Translations under genes and position numbers: made by a program
From: an uncultured bacterium
GTDB taxonomy: Bacteria > DRYD01
DNA: 64,000 bases
Assembly (NCBI GenBank): GCA_937139605.1
Contig: CAKZQG010000039.1
Location: 17,530 to 81,529, forward strand
Direction of reading: 5' to 3'
Shown here: positions 18,491 to 27,025 of the stretch, piece after piece
Layout: the number at the start of each line of letters is the position of its first letter
Position numbering within the stretch: the first letter of the stretch is position 1
The notes under the pieces: model-generated
Seen by the model: the letters and a program-made list of their open reading frames with translations, nothing else
Told to the model about the DNA's origin: nothing
Databases searched by the model: none

Positions 18491-18610
18491 TTATTTACCG
18501 CATTTACATTCTTTTCCACTTTCACATCCGCAATTACAACCACTTCCACAATTACAATTTTTCTCCTTCTTATTTGATTTACTTTCTTTCATTTGCTTAT
18601 CTTCTTTCAT
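18491..18610 (-). CDS. Small Cys-rich metallothionein-like peptide
   Basis: A 39-residue frame with a basic, acidic-spotted N-terminal half (MKEDKQMKESKSNKKEK) and a C-terminal half packed with CxC and CxxxC pairs: NCNCGSGCNCGC, then CKCGK, eight cysteines in 22 residues. Such density suggests a soft-metal (Cu, Zn, Cd) thiolate cluster, as in metallothioneins, but there is no clear homology to a named family. Its ATG overlaps the TGA stop of the thioredoxin-fold frame (ATGA at 18607-18610), a sign of translational coupling. The terminator follows 44 bases later. An SEC-C-like motif is less likely because no His or paired CC is present. Confidence 0.6.
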   Translation of the reverse strand: MKEDKQMKESKSNKKEKNCNCGSGCNCGCESGKECKCGK

Positions 18611-19260
18611 TTCTTTTTATTCATATCCATAGAGCATTTATCTTTAGCTTTAGTTAGGTTACAATGATCACACCAACCTACTAATTGTTTTAAATGTCCT
18701 TGATCTAATTTATTTGTTGAACCCATTATAGTATTATTAACTATGTAATAAACAGTAGGATATTCTTTAACCCCTAAGGAAGAAACTAAATTAGCAGTAG
18801 GATACAAAGCCATACTTAATTTATTTTGTTTAACTAAATTAGTTAGCTCTGTTTTTTCAGTTTCTTTCCCATTAACAAAAACAACAAATTGAACATTATT
18901 ATATCCTTTTTTACTAAGCCATTCTTGGAAATTCTTTATTTGAACATAGTCTCTAACAGTTTCTTTATTTAAGAAAAATACTAATGCTTCATTAGATAAA
19001 CTTCAGTTATAATTTTTATTATCAACCAAGTTTAAAAAACTTTGATTAAACCAATTAGAAACATTTAAATTAGCAGCAGCTACTACAGTAGATTCATTAG
19101 AAGTATTCTTAGTTTGACAACATTGACAGTTTTCTGTTTTATTAGAAGAGTGCTTAGATTCCTTATCATGAGCCATAACACTTATGTTAATAAAAGCAAA
19201 TATAAATAATATAGCAATGATTATAATACTTAAGATTCTATAGTCTTTTATTTTTTTCAT
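18607..19260 (-). pseudogene. Secreted thioredoxin-fold-like protein interrupted by in-frame TGA
   Basis: The frame starts at 19260 with a strong AGGAGGTG site, a signal-peptide-like hydrophobic stretch (about 7-30, ending SVMAH) and a Cys-rich NCQCCQ segment. It is cut by TGA at 19003-19005 after DNKNYN. The same frame then stays open to the TGA at 18607-18609. The continuation has a thioredoxin-like pattern, ALVFFLNKE, then FVVFVNGK, then GVKEYPTVYYIVNN (with the cis-Pro-like YPT), and a late GWCDHCN, but no CxxC at the usual N-terminal position. Read through, the product is about 216 residues. A nonsense mutation (for example from TGG), a consensus error or recoding are all possible. Natural function unknown; metal or redox handling is suggested by its Cys-rich neighbour. 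Confidence 0.7.
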
Positions 19261-19456
19261 TAACTAACACCTCCTTTTTAGATTTATAAATCATTTTTCA
19301 ACTATCTCCTTCTGTAGCAATTCATCTCCATCTTTTTATTATTATCACCTCCTTTTTGGTTTTTATGTTTATTTTTTTATTTTTGTATTATTTACACTTC
19401 CATTTTTAATATTTTAGATTTTTTTTATTTCTCCTTTTTTGTTTTATGTTTATTTT
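19261..19456 (-). promoter_or_regulatory. Leader region with four tandem Shine-Dalgarno-like sites and mini-frames
   Basis: Between the LptF/G gene and the thioredoxin-fold gene the minus strand has four spaced purine-rich sites: AAAAGGAGAAA, AAGGAGGTGA, AGAAGGAGA and AAGGAGGTG. Each is followed by an ATG opening a very short frame (M-E-V; M-E-M-N-C-Y-R-R-R; an 18-codon frame starting M-I-Y-K-S-K that overlaps the gene start; and the gene itself). No ordinary gene is present. This looks like an untranslated leader with upstream mini-ORFs, or remnants of lost small genes. Confidence 0.4.
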
Positions 19457-20533
19457 TTATTTTTCAAGGATATATATTAAAATAAATCCGACAAACAGCA
19501 TAATAAAATCGGCTAAAAATGCAGCCAAAAATGGGGGTAATATATTATTTTTACCTAACGCTACAAAAAATGAAAAACTGCTATAATAAAAGAAAATCAA
19601 AAACACACTTAAAAATAAGCCAATAAACCTTCCTTTTCTAGCAAACATAACAGCTAACGGCAAAGACAATATAATTAAAATTATATTAGATAATGGCAAA
19701 CTAAATTTCAAATATAACTGGGTTCTTAAATAATTATCTTTTAATCCAATTTTTTCCATACTTTCTACCTTTTCTTTAAGTTCAGAGTATTTCATCTCCC
19801 ATGGGGTTTTTAGTTCTTCCGTAATTTTATCTACTGATATATCCAAAGGAATTATAAGTTTTTCAAATTTAGTTTGAGATTTAACAAAACCTTTATAAGA
19901 AATATCTGTAATAAATCCATCATATAGAGTTATTTTAAAATCTTTAGCAAGGCCTTTAGTAGCTGTTATTATCCTTGGGTATATCCCAACAGTATTATCT
20001 ATTAGGGTTATATATTTCATTTCCCCTTTGGCTTTATCTATTTCTTTAATGATAATTATTTTACCATCAGGTAATTTAAAAAATACGTTTGATTGTAAAA
20101 AAGCTAAGGGAGCTTTTATTATTTTTTCTTTAACAATTTTTTCAGAAGCACTCATAGATAAAGGAACTATGGTTTCATTTAAAATAAATGAAACAATACT
20201 CAAAAAAAAACCTATAATCAAAAACGGTAAAATTATTAAATAAAATCTTATTCCTAAGATCCTTAAAGAAGTTATCTCAAAATTTGATTCCAATTTAGTA
20301 ATAGAGTTTATAATAGCAAATAAATTAGCTACAGGTATGGCTATAATCAAAAAGGCAGGAATCCTATAAGCTATTATTTTAAAAAAGCTAATTAAATCTA
20401 ATCCTTTAGATATAACTTGATCTACTAAAATAAATAGCATTTCTGATATCATAAATATAATAAACCCAAATAATCCAATAAAAAAAGGTAAAATCATTTC
20501 CTTAGATAAATAAAAAAATAAAGTCTTTCTCAT
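19457..20533 (-). CDS. LptF/LptG-family permease
   Basis: A 358-residue protein of the YjgP/YjgQ (LptF/LptG) family: three N-terminal helices, a periplasmic beta-jellyroll-like domain (about 120-265) and three C-terminal helices. Typical elements are the N-terminal MRKTLFFYLSKEMILPF, the AIPVANLFAIINSI helix and the late LKFSLPLSNIILIILSLPLA segment. With LptB these proteins extract lipopolysaccharide from the inner membrane and pass it to the LptC-A-D bridge. It implies an outer membrane with LPS or a similar glycolipid. No other Lpt gene is in the window; whether it is LptF or LptG cannot be decided. Confidence 0.9.
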   Translation of the reverse strand: MRKTLFFYLSKEMILPFFIGLFGFIIFMISEMLFILVDQVISKGLDLISFFKIIAYRIPAFLIIAIPVANLFAIINSITKLESNFEITSLRILGIRFYLIILPFLIIGFFLSIVSFILNETIVPLSMSASEKIVKEKIIKAPLAFLQSNVFFKLPDGKIIIIKEIDKAKGEMKYITLIDNTVGIYPRIITATKGLAKDFKITLYDGFITDISYKGFVKSQTKFEKLIIPLDISVDKITEELKTPWEMKYSELKEKVESMEKIGLKDNYLRTQLYLKFSLPLSNIILIILSLPLAVMFARKGRFIGLFLSVFLIFFYYSSFSFFVALGKNNILPPFLAAFLADFIMLFVGFILIYILEK

Positions 20534-20632
20534 AAAAATATCCTCATATAAAATATATCATATAAAACAAAACCAAAAGGAAACTACTCCATTTATTAAG
20601 TGTTAAATTAATCATATAAAGATATTAAAATA

Positions 20633-21049
20633 TTAACTTATATCCAAGTTTATTATCTCTTCTATATTCCATTTTTCATTTACATATATTCCAATTAAAG
20701 TTATTTTTTTTTCATTTTTATTAAAAAAATTCTTTGAAATTAAAAAATTATATAAATTATAAACGGAGCTAATAATATCATTTTTATGTTGTTCATAATC
20801 AACAGGGTTCCCTGCGCAATCATAATGCCCAGCTATTATAACATAATTAGAATCATGATTAACTAAAGAAATTCTTATTTTTGTTTCTAATTTTTCAATA
20901 TTTTCTATATTAGTTAAAAATTTATCTATTCCAGGTTCAGTTATCATATCTACATACAGATTATCAATATTTAATTTAGTTTTAAAATAATTAAGGATAG
21001 GTTCAATAGTTCTTCCATCCATACAATTCAAAGCAGTAATAAATTTCAT
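20633..21049 (-). CDS. Small beta-carbonic-anhydrase-like protein
   Basis: A 138-residue protein with the zinc-site pattern of beta-class carbonic anhydrases: C9-x-D11-x-R13 (NCMDGR) and H75-x2-C78 (AGHYDCAGNP). It is much shorter than the usual 190-220 residues and matches the compact putative carbonic anhydrase group, whose activity is not well documented. If active it would interconvert CO2 and bicarbonate in the cytoplasm. It lies 99 bases upstream of the LptF/G gene and 40 bases downstream of the Ca2+/H+ exchanger on the same strand. Fold and metal site are visible; the activity is inferred. Confidence 0.72.
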   Translation of the reverse strand: MKFITALNCMDGRTIEPILNYFKTKLNIDNLYVDMITEPGIDKFLTNIENIEKLETKIRISLVNHDSNYVIIAGHYDCAGNPVDYEQHKNDIISSVYNLYNFLISKNFFNKNEKKITLIGIYVNEKWNIEEIINLDIS

Positions 21050-21089
21050 TTAAAAAACCTCCTTCCCATTTATAATTTATATTTTTATA

Positions 21090-22181
21090 TTAAGGATGCA
21101 GGAAATATAAAATAGATATCATAATGTAGGTAATAACGAACACAACTCCTTCAAACCAATTAGTTTTTCCATCGACTAAAGCAGCAAAAGCAATAATAAA
21201 AGCGGAAAACATTGCAACTATCTCAAAAATATTAAAATTAAGAGCAACATCCATCCCTAAAAATTTCCCAATAATGATTAACAAAGGAGCAACAAGTAAG
21301 CCCACTTGATTACAAGAACTAATAGCTACTTGAAAACTAAGGGAGATTTTATTTTCTCTAGCTACCCAAATAGCGACAGCCCCTTCTGCAGCATTACCAA
21401 CAATCGCCGCTATAATCCCCCCAATAAAAAACTTAGACCAACCTAAAATCTTATGAGTCTCTTCTATAGATTCAACAAACATATGACTACTAAAAGCAAC
21501 AGCTATAGTAGATAAAAGCAAAACAATAATAGAAAATCCTAAAGGCCAATCTGGTTTTTCTGTTAGCTTCTCACCTTCTGGTATAAATATAGATTTATGT
21601 GTTTTTAATTGAAAAATCAACGCAAAAATATAAGTTATTAAAATAATAACAGAAAAATAAAAACTAATATCTATTAATATTTTATTAGCTAAATCGGGGC
21701 TAATAGCTTTATCAAATAACGGGGCTAATGGAATAATAGAAGGAATAGATAAGTAAATTAGAATAATAGCAAGTAGAGTAATATTAGATTGAGTAGCTTG
21801 ATAGCCTATTTTTTGCTCAGGATACTTAGTTCCTCCTGCTATCATAGATAATCCTAATAACAAAAGTAGATTAGCTAACATAGAGCCAATAATAGAAGCT
21901 AAAGCTACCTCTATTTCCCTATTTATTAATGCAATAACACTTATTATAAGCTCTGTTATGTTCCCAAAAGTAGCATTAATAACTCCTGCGATAACAGGAT
22001 TATAATACAATGAAATTTCTTCAGTAGCTTTACCTATAAGAACAACTATCCCTAAAATAGCTAATGCAGAAACAACAAATACTAATACCCCACTAACACC
22101 TAAAAATTTAAAAATAATTAAAATAAGCACTAACAAACTCAGTATAGAAATTTTAGGAGCTTTTCTTAAATAATCTATCAT
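21090..22181 (-). CDS. Calcium/proton exchanger (CAX family)
   Basis: A 363-residue CaCA-superfamily antiporter that exports Ca2+ (or another divalent cation) against protons. Both alpha-repeat signatures are present: GNITELIISVIAL near residue 69 and GNAAEGAVAIWVA near 260, each carrying the acidic residue that coordinates the cation, within about eleven hydrophobic helices. No ribosome site is evident before the ATG. The 150-base region upstream folds into a structured leader (22199-22275), so control at RNA level is likely. A soft-metal specificity cannot be excluded from sequence. Confidence 0.9.
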   Translation of the reverse strand: MIDYLRKAPKISILSLLVLILIIFKFLGVSGVLVFVVSALAILGIVVLIGKATEEISLYYNPVIAGVINATFGNITELIISVIALINREIEVALASIIGSMLANLLLLLGLSMIAGGTKYPEQKIGYQATQSNITLLAIILIYLSIPSIIPLAPLFDKAISPDLANKILIDISFYFSVIILITYIFALIFQLKTHKSIFIPEGEKLTEKPDWPLGFSIIVLLLSTIAVAFSSHMFVESIEETHKILGWSKFFIGGIIAAIVGNAAEGAVAIWVARENKISLSFQVAISSCNQVGLLVAPLLIIIGKFLGMDVALNFNIFEIVAMFSAFIIAFAALVDGKTNWFEGVVFVITYIMISILYFLHP

Positions 22182-22198
22182 GTCTATAGCTAATTTAA

Positions 22199-22275
22199 CA
22201 AAGGTGTATAAGAATATACACCTTTGGCAGACCTATTTTTATCCCGCCAATTTTAAGATTAGCCCTATAGTCTGC
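22199..22275 (-). ncRNA. Candidate structured leader RNA (riboswitch-like) upstream of the CAX exchanger
   Basis: On the minus strand GCAGACTAT pairs with ATAGGTCTGC (one bulged G) to form a nine-base-pair stem. It encloses an asymmetric internal loop (AGG facing GGGATAAAA) and an inner six-base-pair hairpin, GCTAAT with ATTGGC around CTTAAA. Directly after it comes a perfect 12-base-pair hairpin, CAAAGGTGTATA/TATACACCTTTG, with no T-run behind it. The exchanger ATG follows 17 bases later without a ribosome site. I do not recognise a described riboswitch class. A metal or ion sensor would fit the downstream transporter. Confidence 0.5.
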
Positions 22276-22333
22276 AAGCGGTATTAAGCTAATTATATTA
22301 TTAAACTCCCTTAACACACTCTTAAATACTTTT

Positions 22334-23506
22334 TTAAATCTCCTGTGCTTTCATAATATTAAAAATATTTTTATAATTACCTAAAATATAAAAAACTAAA
22401 GCCAAAAAAGATAAAATAAAAGCAACAAAAAACATAAACTTATACCCTAAATTAAATAAAATAGTACCTAAAAAAGAACCAATTAAATTAGATAAAGACA
22501 TAACAGAAGATAACAAGCTTAAAGCAGTAATTTTTTCTTTATTATTTAATATCAAATTTTCTATATTTCCTAAATACAATGAAGAAAATGATAAACCTAA
22601 TAACACTTGTAAAATACATAATAAATGGAAATCTTTAACAAAATAAAACAATATAAAATACAAAGCAGATAAAAAGTATCCAAAAATAACCAATATAAAA
22701 GAAATTAATTTTTTATTTATTTTATAAACAAAAATAGCTAAAAGAGGGTTAGAAAAAGTTTGAACAACAATATTAATAGCATTTAAAATCCCGATAGCTT
22801 TTAAATCCAAGTGATAATAATTAAGCAAAATATAAGTAAAGAATAGCCAAATCATAGCAGCACCGCTATGTCTAAAAACTAAAGGCAAATAAATATTAAT
22901 ATTTTTAAAAAAAATCTTTATAGAATCATTATTATTATCAATAGCTTGAGTATAATTACTTTCATTTTTTTTCAAAATAAACAAAAACAATAAAATAAAT
23001 CCTAAAATATATAAAAAGAATATAGAAATAAACATAAATTTATAGTTATTAACAATAGAGCCAATAAAATAGCCAATAAGAAAACCGAGAGAAGAAATAG
23101 AAACTGTTATTCCCCTATTATTAGATAAAGAGAAACAAGTACCAATATAAAAAGCCCCAGTTAATCCTATTGATAATAAAACAATAATATAATAATAGAT
23201 ATTATCAAAAAGTAAAAGAGAAAAAATTAAAATAGCTTGAAGTATTAAAGCAATTCTGATAAAAGTTATGGTATATTTTTTATATTTGTCAATAATTGGA
23301 GAAATAAAAAACCCTGATAAAACAGATCCTAAAGAATAAAAAGTTCCTAAAATCCCAATATAAGTTTTTTCAACGCTTAAATCTTTAACAATTAAAGGCA
23401 AATATAAATACAAAGTAGAAAAAAAAGAGAAATAAATCATAACAAGATATCCTAAAATAAAATCTCTTAATTTTAAAATATTTTTTACTAATTGATAATT
23501 AGGCAT
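22334..23506 (-). CDS. Major facilitator superfamily transporter
   Basis: A 12-helix MFS-type permease of about 390 residues with the loop-2 signature region LGSVLSGFFISPIIDKYKKY. The frame is open from a TTG at 23536, but I favour the ATG at 23504-23506 (MPNYQL), because AAGGAA lies about ten bases upstream and this start removes an 11-base overlap with the preceding HD-GYP-like gene. The two genes are therefore nearly abutting and probably cotranscribed. No substrate-specific motif is visible, and neighbouring genes do not reveal the cargo. Confidence 0.82.
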   Translation of the reverse strand: MPNYQLVKNILKLRDFILGYLVMIYFSFFSTLYLYLPLIVKDLSVEKTYIGILGTFYSLGSVLSGFFISPIIDKYKKYTITFIRIALILQAILIFSLLLFDNIYYYIIVLLSIGLTGAFYIGTCFSLSNNRGITVSISSLGFLIGYFIGSIVNNYKFMFISIFFLYILGFILLFLFILKKNESNYTQAIDNNNDSIKIFFKNINIYLPLVFRHSGAAMIWLFFTYILLNYYHLDLKAIGILNAINIVVQTFSNPLLAIFVYKINKKLISFILVIFGYFLSALYFILFYFVKDFHLLCILQVLLGLSFSSLYLGNIENLILNNKEKITALSLLSSVMSLSNLIGSFLGTILFNLGYKFMFFVAFILSFLALVFYILGNYKNIFNIMKAQEI

Positions 23507-23525
23507 AAAATAAAATTCCTTTCCC

Positions 23526-24686
23526 TTAATTATCAATATAATTTTTTTCTTTTATAAGCTCAAGGAATACTGGTAGGATATTAGGATCAAATTGATTTTG
23601 GTTTTCTTTTATTAGATCAATAGCTTCTTGTATAGAATAAGCTTTTCTGTATGGTCTTTCACTAATTAAAGCAATAAATACATCGCAAATACGGATAATT
23701 CTTGATCCTAATGGGATTATATTAGATTGAAGTTTATCAGGATATCCAGTTCCATCCCAATTTTCATGATGATGTTTAACTATTAAAACTATATCCGAAT
23801 AGGAATTTAGTTTTTCTAAGATATTAGCAGCAATAACAGGATGCTTTTGAATAATTTCTTTTTCATTATCATTTAAAGGAGTATTTTTAGAAAAAATATA
23901 TTCAGGAATAGAAATATAACCAATATTCATTATTTTTGAAGCATGATAAATTTTATTTATTTCTTCATAACTTAGATTCAATTTTATAGCTAATTCTTTA
24001 GCTAATTCAGCTACTTTTAGGCTATGATTAACTCCATAAGGGTTCCTATTATCAACTATTTTTGAGATATTTTCTATAGTTAATTTAGCAGCACTTATTA
24101 GCCAATCATAGTTTCTTCCAATTAAAACAATTGGTAATAAAACTATTAACCAAACATAAGCCCACCAAATTAATTTTAAATCTATTAAAACCTTAAATAA
24201 CAATAAATTAACTACTAAATTTAAAAATAAATTTCTAATACTAAAAAACAAAACAAATCTTTTGGTATCAATAAAAGATTTTACATTAAAAGAAATATTC
24301 ATAAACTCTATAAATAGATGGTTAATCAAATAAAATAAAAAAATAAAAATAAACGATTGAGTTAATAAAAAAACAGTAGATTCGTTTTTTATAAAGAAAA
24401 GTTTAAATAATATAAAAAGTATAGCTATAGGAACAGTTTCTATAAATAATAAAAATTTAAAAATTTTTTGATTTTTTAGGTTTTTATATTCAATAAAAGA
24501 AAAAGAAATTTTTGAGATTATAATACCTAAGACAGATAAAAAGAAATTATTTAGATAAAAGAAATTAACGAAAGAATATAAATAGAAAGCTTCCGTTAAT
24601 CTTAGGTTGTATATTTTATATGGAGTAAGTAAGTAAAAGAAGTTGGATAAAAAAACCAATAAAGTAAAGAGGATAAAATCAAGCAT
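23526..24686 (-). CDS. Membrane HD-GYP-domain protein with degenerate metal site
   Basis: The 386-residue protein has about six N-terminal hydrophobic helices (1-190) and an HD-GYP domain (about 205-380), the fold of cyclic-di-GMP phosphodiesterases. The GYP segment is intact (HHHENWDGTGYP, 305-316), and His221, His282 and Asp335 are in the expected places. The central HD pair and following lysine are not: the family's HDIGK is MNIGY (253-257). It may have weak or no hydrolase activity and act as a c-di-GMP sensor. It lies just upstream of the MFS gene and just downstream of tRNA-Met. c-di-GMP control of pili or exopolysaccharide would fit the surrounding genes. Confidence 0.85.
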   Translation of the reverse strand: MLDFILFTLLVFLSNFFYLLTPYKIYNLRLTEAFYLYSFVNFFYLNNFFLSVLGIIISKISFSFIEYKNLKNQKIFKFLLFIETVPIAILFILFKLFFIKNESTVFLLTQSFIFIFLFYLINHLFIEFMNISFNVKSFIDTKRFVLFFSIRNLFLNLVVNLLLFKVLIDLKLIWWAYVWLIVLLPIVLIGRNYDWLISAAKLTIENISKIVDNRNPYGVNHSLKVAELAKELAIKLNLSYEEINKIYHASKIMNIGYISIPEYIFSKNTPLNDNEKEIIQKHPVIAANILEKLNSYSDIVLIVKHHHENWDGTGYPDKLQSNIIPLGSRIIRICDVFIALISERPYRKAYSIQEAIDLIKENQNQFDPNILPVFLELIKEKNYIDN

Positions 24687-24709
24687 AATTAAAATTCATA
24701 TGGAGTTAT

Positions 24710-24782
24710 TGGCGGCACGAGGATTTGAACCTCGGACCCAGGGATTATGATTCCCTTGCTCTAACCACTGAGCTATGCCGCC
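24710..24782 (-). tRNA. tRNA with CAT anticodon (elongator Met or Ile2)
   Basis: A 73-base minus-strand cloverleaf. The acceptor stem GGCGGCA pairs with TGCCGCC, with discriminator A; D-stem GCTC/GAGC; anticodon stem AGGGA/TCCCT around ATCATAA; T-arm CGAGG/CCTCG around TTCAAAT. The anticodon is CAT. The first base pair is G-C, so it is not an initiator tRNA, which would have a 1-72 mismatch. A lysidine-modified tRNA-Ile(CAT) cannot be excluded by eye. Confidence 0.95.
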
Positions 24783-24949
24783 TTACCTACTATCTATATT
24801 CTATCTACTACATTAAAACCCTCTAAAAATAATTATTAAAATAAGATAATTTAACTACTTATTAAACAATGACCTAAGATATACAATTCCTGTTGATACT
24901 TTATAAAGATAATTAATATATTAATATATATACTTTTTGCTGATGTTTA

Positions 24950-25780
24950 TTAAAACCAAAGAATACCTATACCACAATTTTCTTGATTATAGTCTTTTAT
25001 TATTTCTTGATATTTTTTATAGCCATATTTATTTTTGTTATTTTTTAATTCTTTCCAGAAAACGGAAGTCCCATCAGAATAATTAGGGGCTATATCGTGA
25101 AAAGCGATTACAGAGTTATTATTTATAAATTTAGAATAAAGTTCAAAGTCTTTTTTTACTGCTTCGTAGCTATGATCCCCATCTATAAATATAAAATCTA
25201 TTTTCCTTCCTTGTAATAATTTTTCTAAATAAGATACTGTATTTTTATCTTGTGAGCTAGCTCTTATTAGATATAACTGCTGATTATCTTTTTTAAAACA
25301 ATTAAATAACTGGATAATCAGATAATCATATTTATGATATTTTTTATTTCCCCAGAAAGGAAGATCTATACTTATAATAGTAGAATTATCAGCTGCTAAT
25401 TTAGTAAAGCAAAACAAAGTCCCACCTCTATAACTTCCTATCTCCAAAATAATTTTTGGATTAATAGATCTAAATATTTTTAATAATTCCAAAAATTCTT
25501 CTTTAATCTGTATAGGAGTAATTAAGGAATCTTCAAAATTTTTAACAAATTGCCATAAATTATCTAAATCATTGAACTCTACATTACTTACATAATCTAG
25601 GAAATTTTTATCATTTAATAATATCATTAATTTTTTTATATAATTTTCATACTCATTATTTATTTTAGAAGAATAAATAAAACTATATAAATTTACTTTA
25701 ATTTTATTAATAAATTTAGTGATTCCAAATTCTCTTAAAATAAAAACACCTTTTCTAATCTTTTTCAATAAATTACCCAT
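24950..25780 (-). CDS. Class I SAM-dependent methyltransferase (cephalosporin-hydroxylase-like)
   Basis: A 276-residue soluble enzyme. Motif I reads PKIILEIGSYRGGTLFCF (about 114-131), binding S-adenosylmethionine. KIDFIFIDGDHSYEAVKKDF near residue 200 is the family's acidic motif with metal-binding candidates D and H, and VIAFHDIAP follows. This pattern is typical of small-molecule or sugar O-methyltransferases in glycan clusters. It is the last gene of the minus-strand run of glycosyltransferases and sugar epimerases from 33.3 kb. A role in methylating a surface sugar is inferred from that context. Confidence 0.8.
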   Translation of the reverse strand: MGNLLKKIRKGVFILREFGITKFINKIKVNLYSFIYSSKINNEYENYIKKLMILLNDKNFLDYVSNVEFNDLDNLWQFVKNFEDSLITPIQIKEEFLELLKIFRSINPKIILEIGSYRGGTLFCFTKLAADNSTIISIDLPFWGNKKYHKYDYLIIQLFNCFKKDNQQLYLIRASSQDKNTVSYLEKLLQGRKIDFIFIDGDHSYEAVKKDFELYSKFINNNSVIAFHDIAPNYSDGTSVFWKELKNNKNKYGYKKYQEIIKDYNQENCGIGILWF

Positions 25781-25830
25781 AAAAACAAACTTAACACACT
25801 TTTGTTTTAACTAATTTATTTTCAATGAAT

Positions 25831-27024
25831 TTATTTTCTAGTTAAAATACTTTCATACAATTTTTTAAATTGGGAAGAAATATTTTTATATGAATAATTT
25901 TCCTTAACAAAATCGGATATCCTTTTTCTATCAAAGTTTTGATAATTTTTACACATAAAGTAAAACGCATTAACTAACTGATCGATATTATTGTTATCAA
26001 TAAGTATTCCATATTGGGGTTTAAGATATTCTTCAGGTCCTCCAGACTTGGTAGCAATAACAGGTAATCCACATAACATAGCTTCTAAAGTAGCAACCGA
26101 AAAAGTCTCTACTTTACTGAACATAACAAAAAAATCATAACTCGGCATTAATTCTTTTAGTTTCTTATTATCTATTGCTCCTTTAAAAAATACATTTTTA
26201 TTTAACAAATCCAATTCATTAGCTAATTTTATTAATTTTTCTTTATCTTTTCCATCTCCATAAATATCAAGTATAATCTTATTATTTTTAAATTCTTCCT
26301 TATAAGTATTTAAAAATATCTTAAATCCATTAAGTAAATTAGAGATATTTTTAGTTTTATCAATCAAATTAGATACTGAAATAATCTTTATTTCATATTT
26401 GAATTTAATACTATTATAATTATTTATTTTTATATTTTCATTTTCTTCAAAAACTACATTAGGGATAATGTAAAATTTATTTTTAAATCCGATTTTTTGC
26501 ATAGCATTTTTTAAAGATTCACTAACACATATTATCCCTTCAGAAAATAAAGAAAACCATTTTATGAATAAAAGCAAAATTTTTTTAATTATATCAAGTT
26601 TGTCTATTTTATTAACTATTCTTGGATAAAAAGTTGAATGTTCTAATATTATAAACTTTATTTTCTTAAAAAATTTAAAATACAGAGCTATAAATAGCAT
26701 AAAAGAAGAGGTAATATTAACTTGAATCAAATCTATTTTTTTGTAATTTTTAGATAAAATAAAAATTCCAATTAATATAGATATAAGGTAAAAAAATACA
26801 TCAAAAATAGGGTGTGTTTTTTTATAGTAAATTATAATAGTGTCAATATTTTCATCTAAGAAGTTATCTATTTTAAAAAGTTTTTTAATTTTTTTAGAAG
26901 GTGCTATATGAAAGGAAATCACATTAGCAAAAAGAGAAACAGCTTTAGCGTGTTTTCTAATAAAAATAGCAGAATTAGGATTATCTAAATTTGGATACCA
27001 CTTGTTTAAAAACAAAATTAACAT
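25831..27024 (-). CDS. Glycosyltransferase family 4 protein
   Basis: A 397-residue GT-B glycosyltransferase. The N-terminal FLNKWYPN with SAIFIRKHAKA is the acceptor-side loop of the GT4 family. The C-terminal domain carries the EX7E-type nucleotide-sugar site, ETFSVATLEAMLCGLPVIAT with GGPEEYL near residue 315-345. It would transfer a sugar from a nucleotide donor to a growing lipid-linked glycan on the cytoplasmic face. It lies one base from the next upstream gene (27026-27949), a tight operon. Donor and acceptor are not predictable. Confidence 0.88.
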   Translation of the reverse strand: MLILFLNKWYPNLDNPNSAIFIRKHAKAVSLFANVISFHIAPSKKIKKLFKIDNFLDENIDTIIIYYKKTHPIFDVFFYLISILIGIFILSKNYKKIDLIQVNITSSFMLFIALYFKFFKKIKFIILEHSTFYPRIVNKIDKLDIIKKILLLFIKWFSLFSEGIICVSESLKNAMQKIGFKNKFYIIPNVVFEENENIKINNYNSIKFKYEIKIISVSNLIDKTKNISNLLNGFKIFLNTYKEEFKNNKIILDIYGDGKDKEKLIKLANELDLLNKNVFFKGAIDNKKLKELMPSYDFFVMFSKVETFSVATLEAMLCGLPVIATKSGGPEEYLKPQYGILIDNNNIDQLVNAFYFMCKNYQNFDRKRISDFVKENYSYKNISSQFKKLYESILTRK

Positions 27025-27025
27025 A

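Noticed and set aside
18451-18657. Plus-strand frame rich in His/Ile/Phe opposite the Cys-rich peptide region
   Set aside because: It is antisense to the better supported minus-strand genes, has no ribosome site and its composition looks like a shadow of Cys/Lys codons.
18981-18995. Bacterial SECIS element supporting a selenoprotein
   Set aside because: The small hairpin is close to the TGA but lacks the expected apical loop bases, and the TGA is not at a redox active-site position; kept only as a hypothesis.
19003-19005. Reassignment of TGA to Trp or Gly in this genome
   Set aside because: dprE2 and the thioredoxin-like frame end at TGA and other genes are free of internal TGA, while Trp is encoded by TGG.
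22199-22226. Perfect 12-base-pair hairpin as a terminator of the MFS gene
   Set aside because: Neither side has a run of T; it is better seen as part of the exchanger leader.
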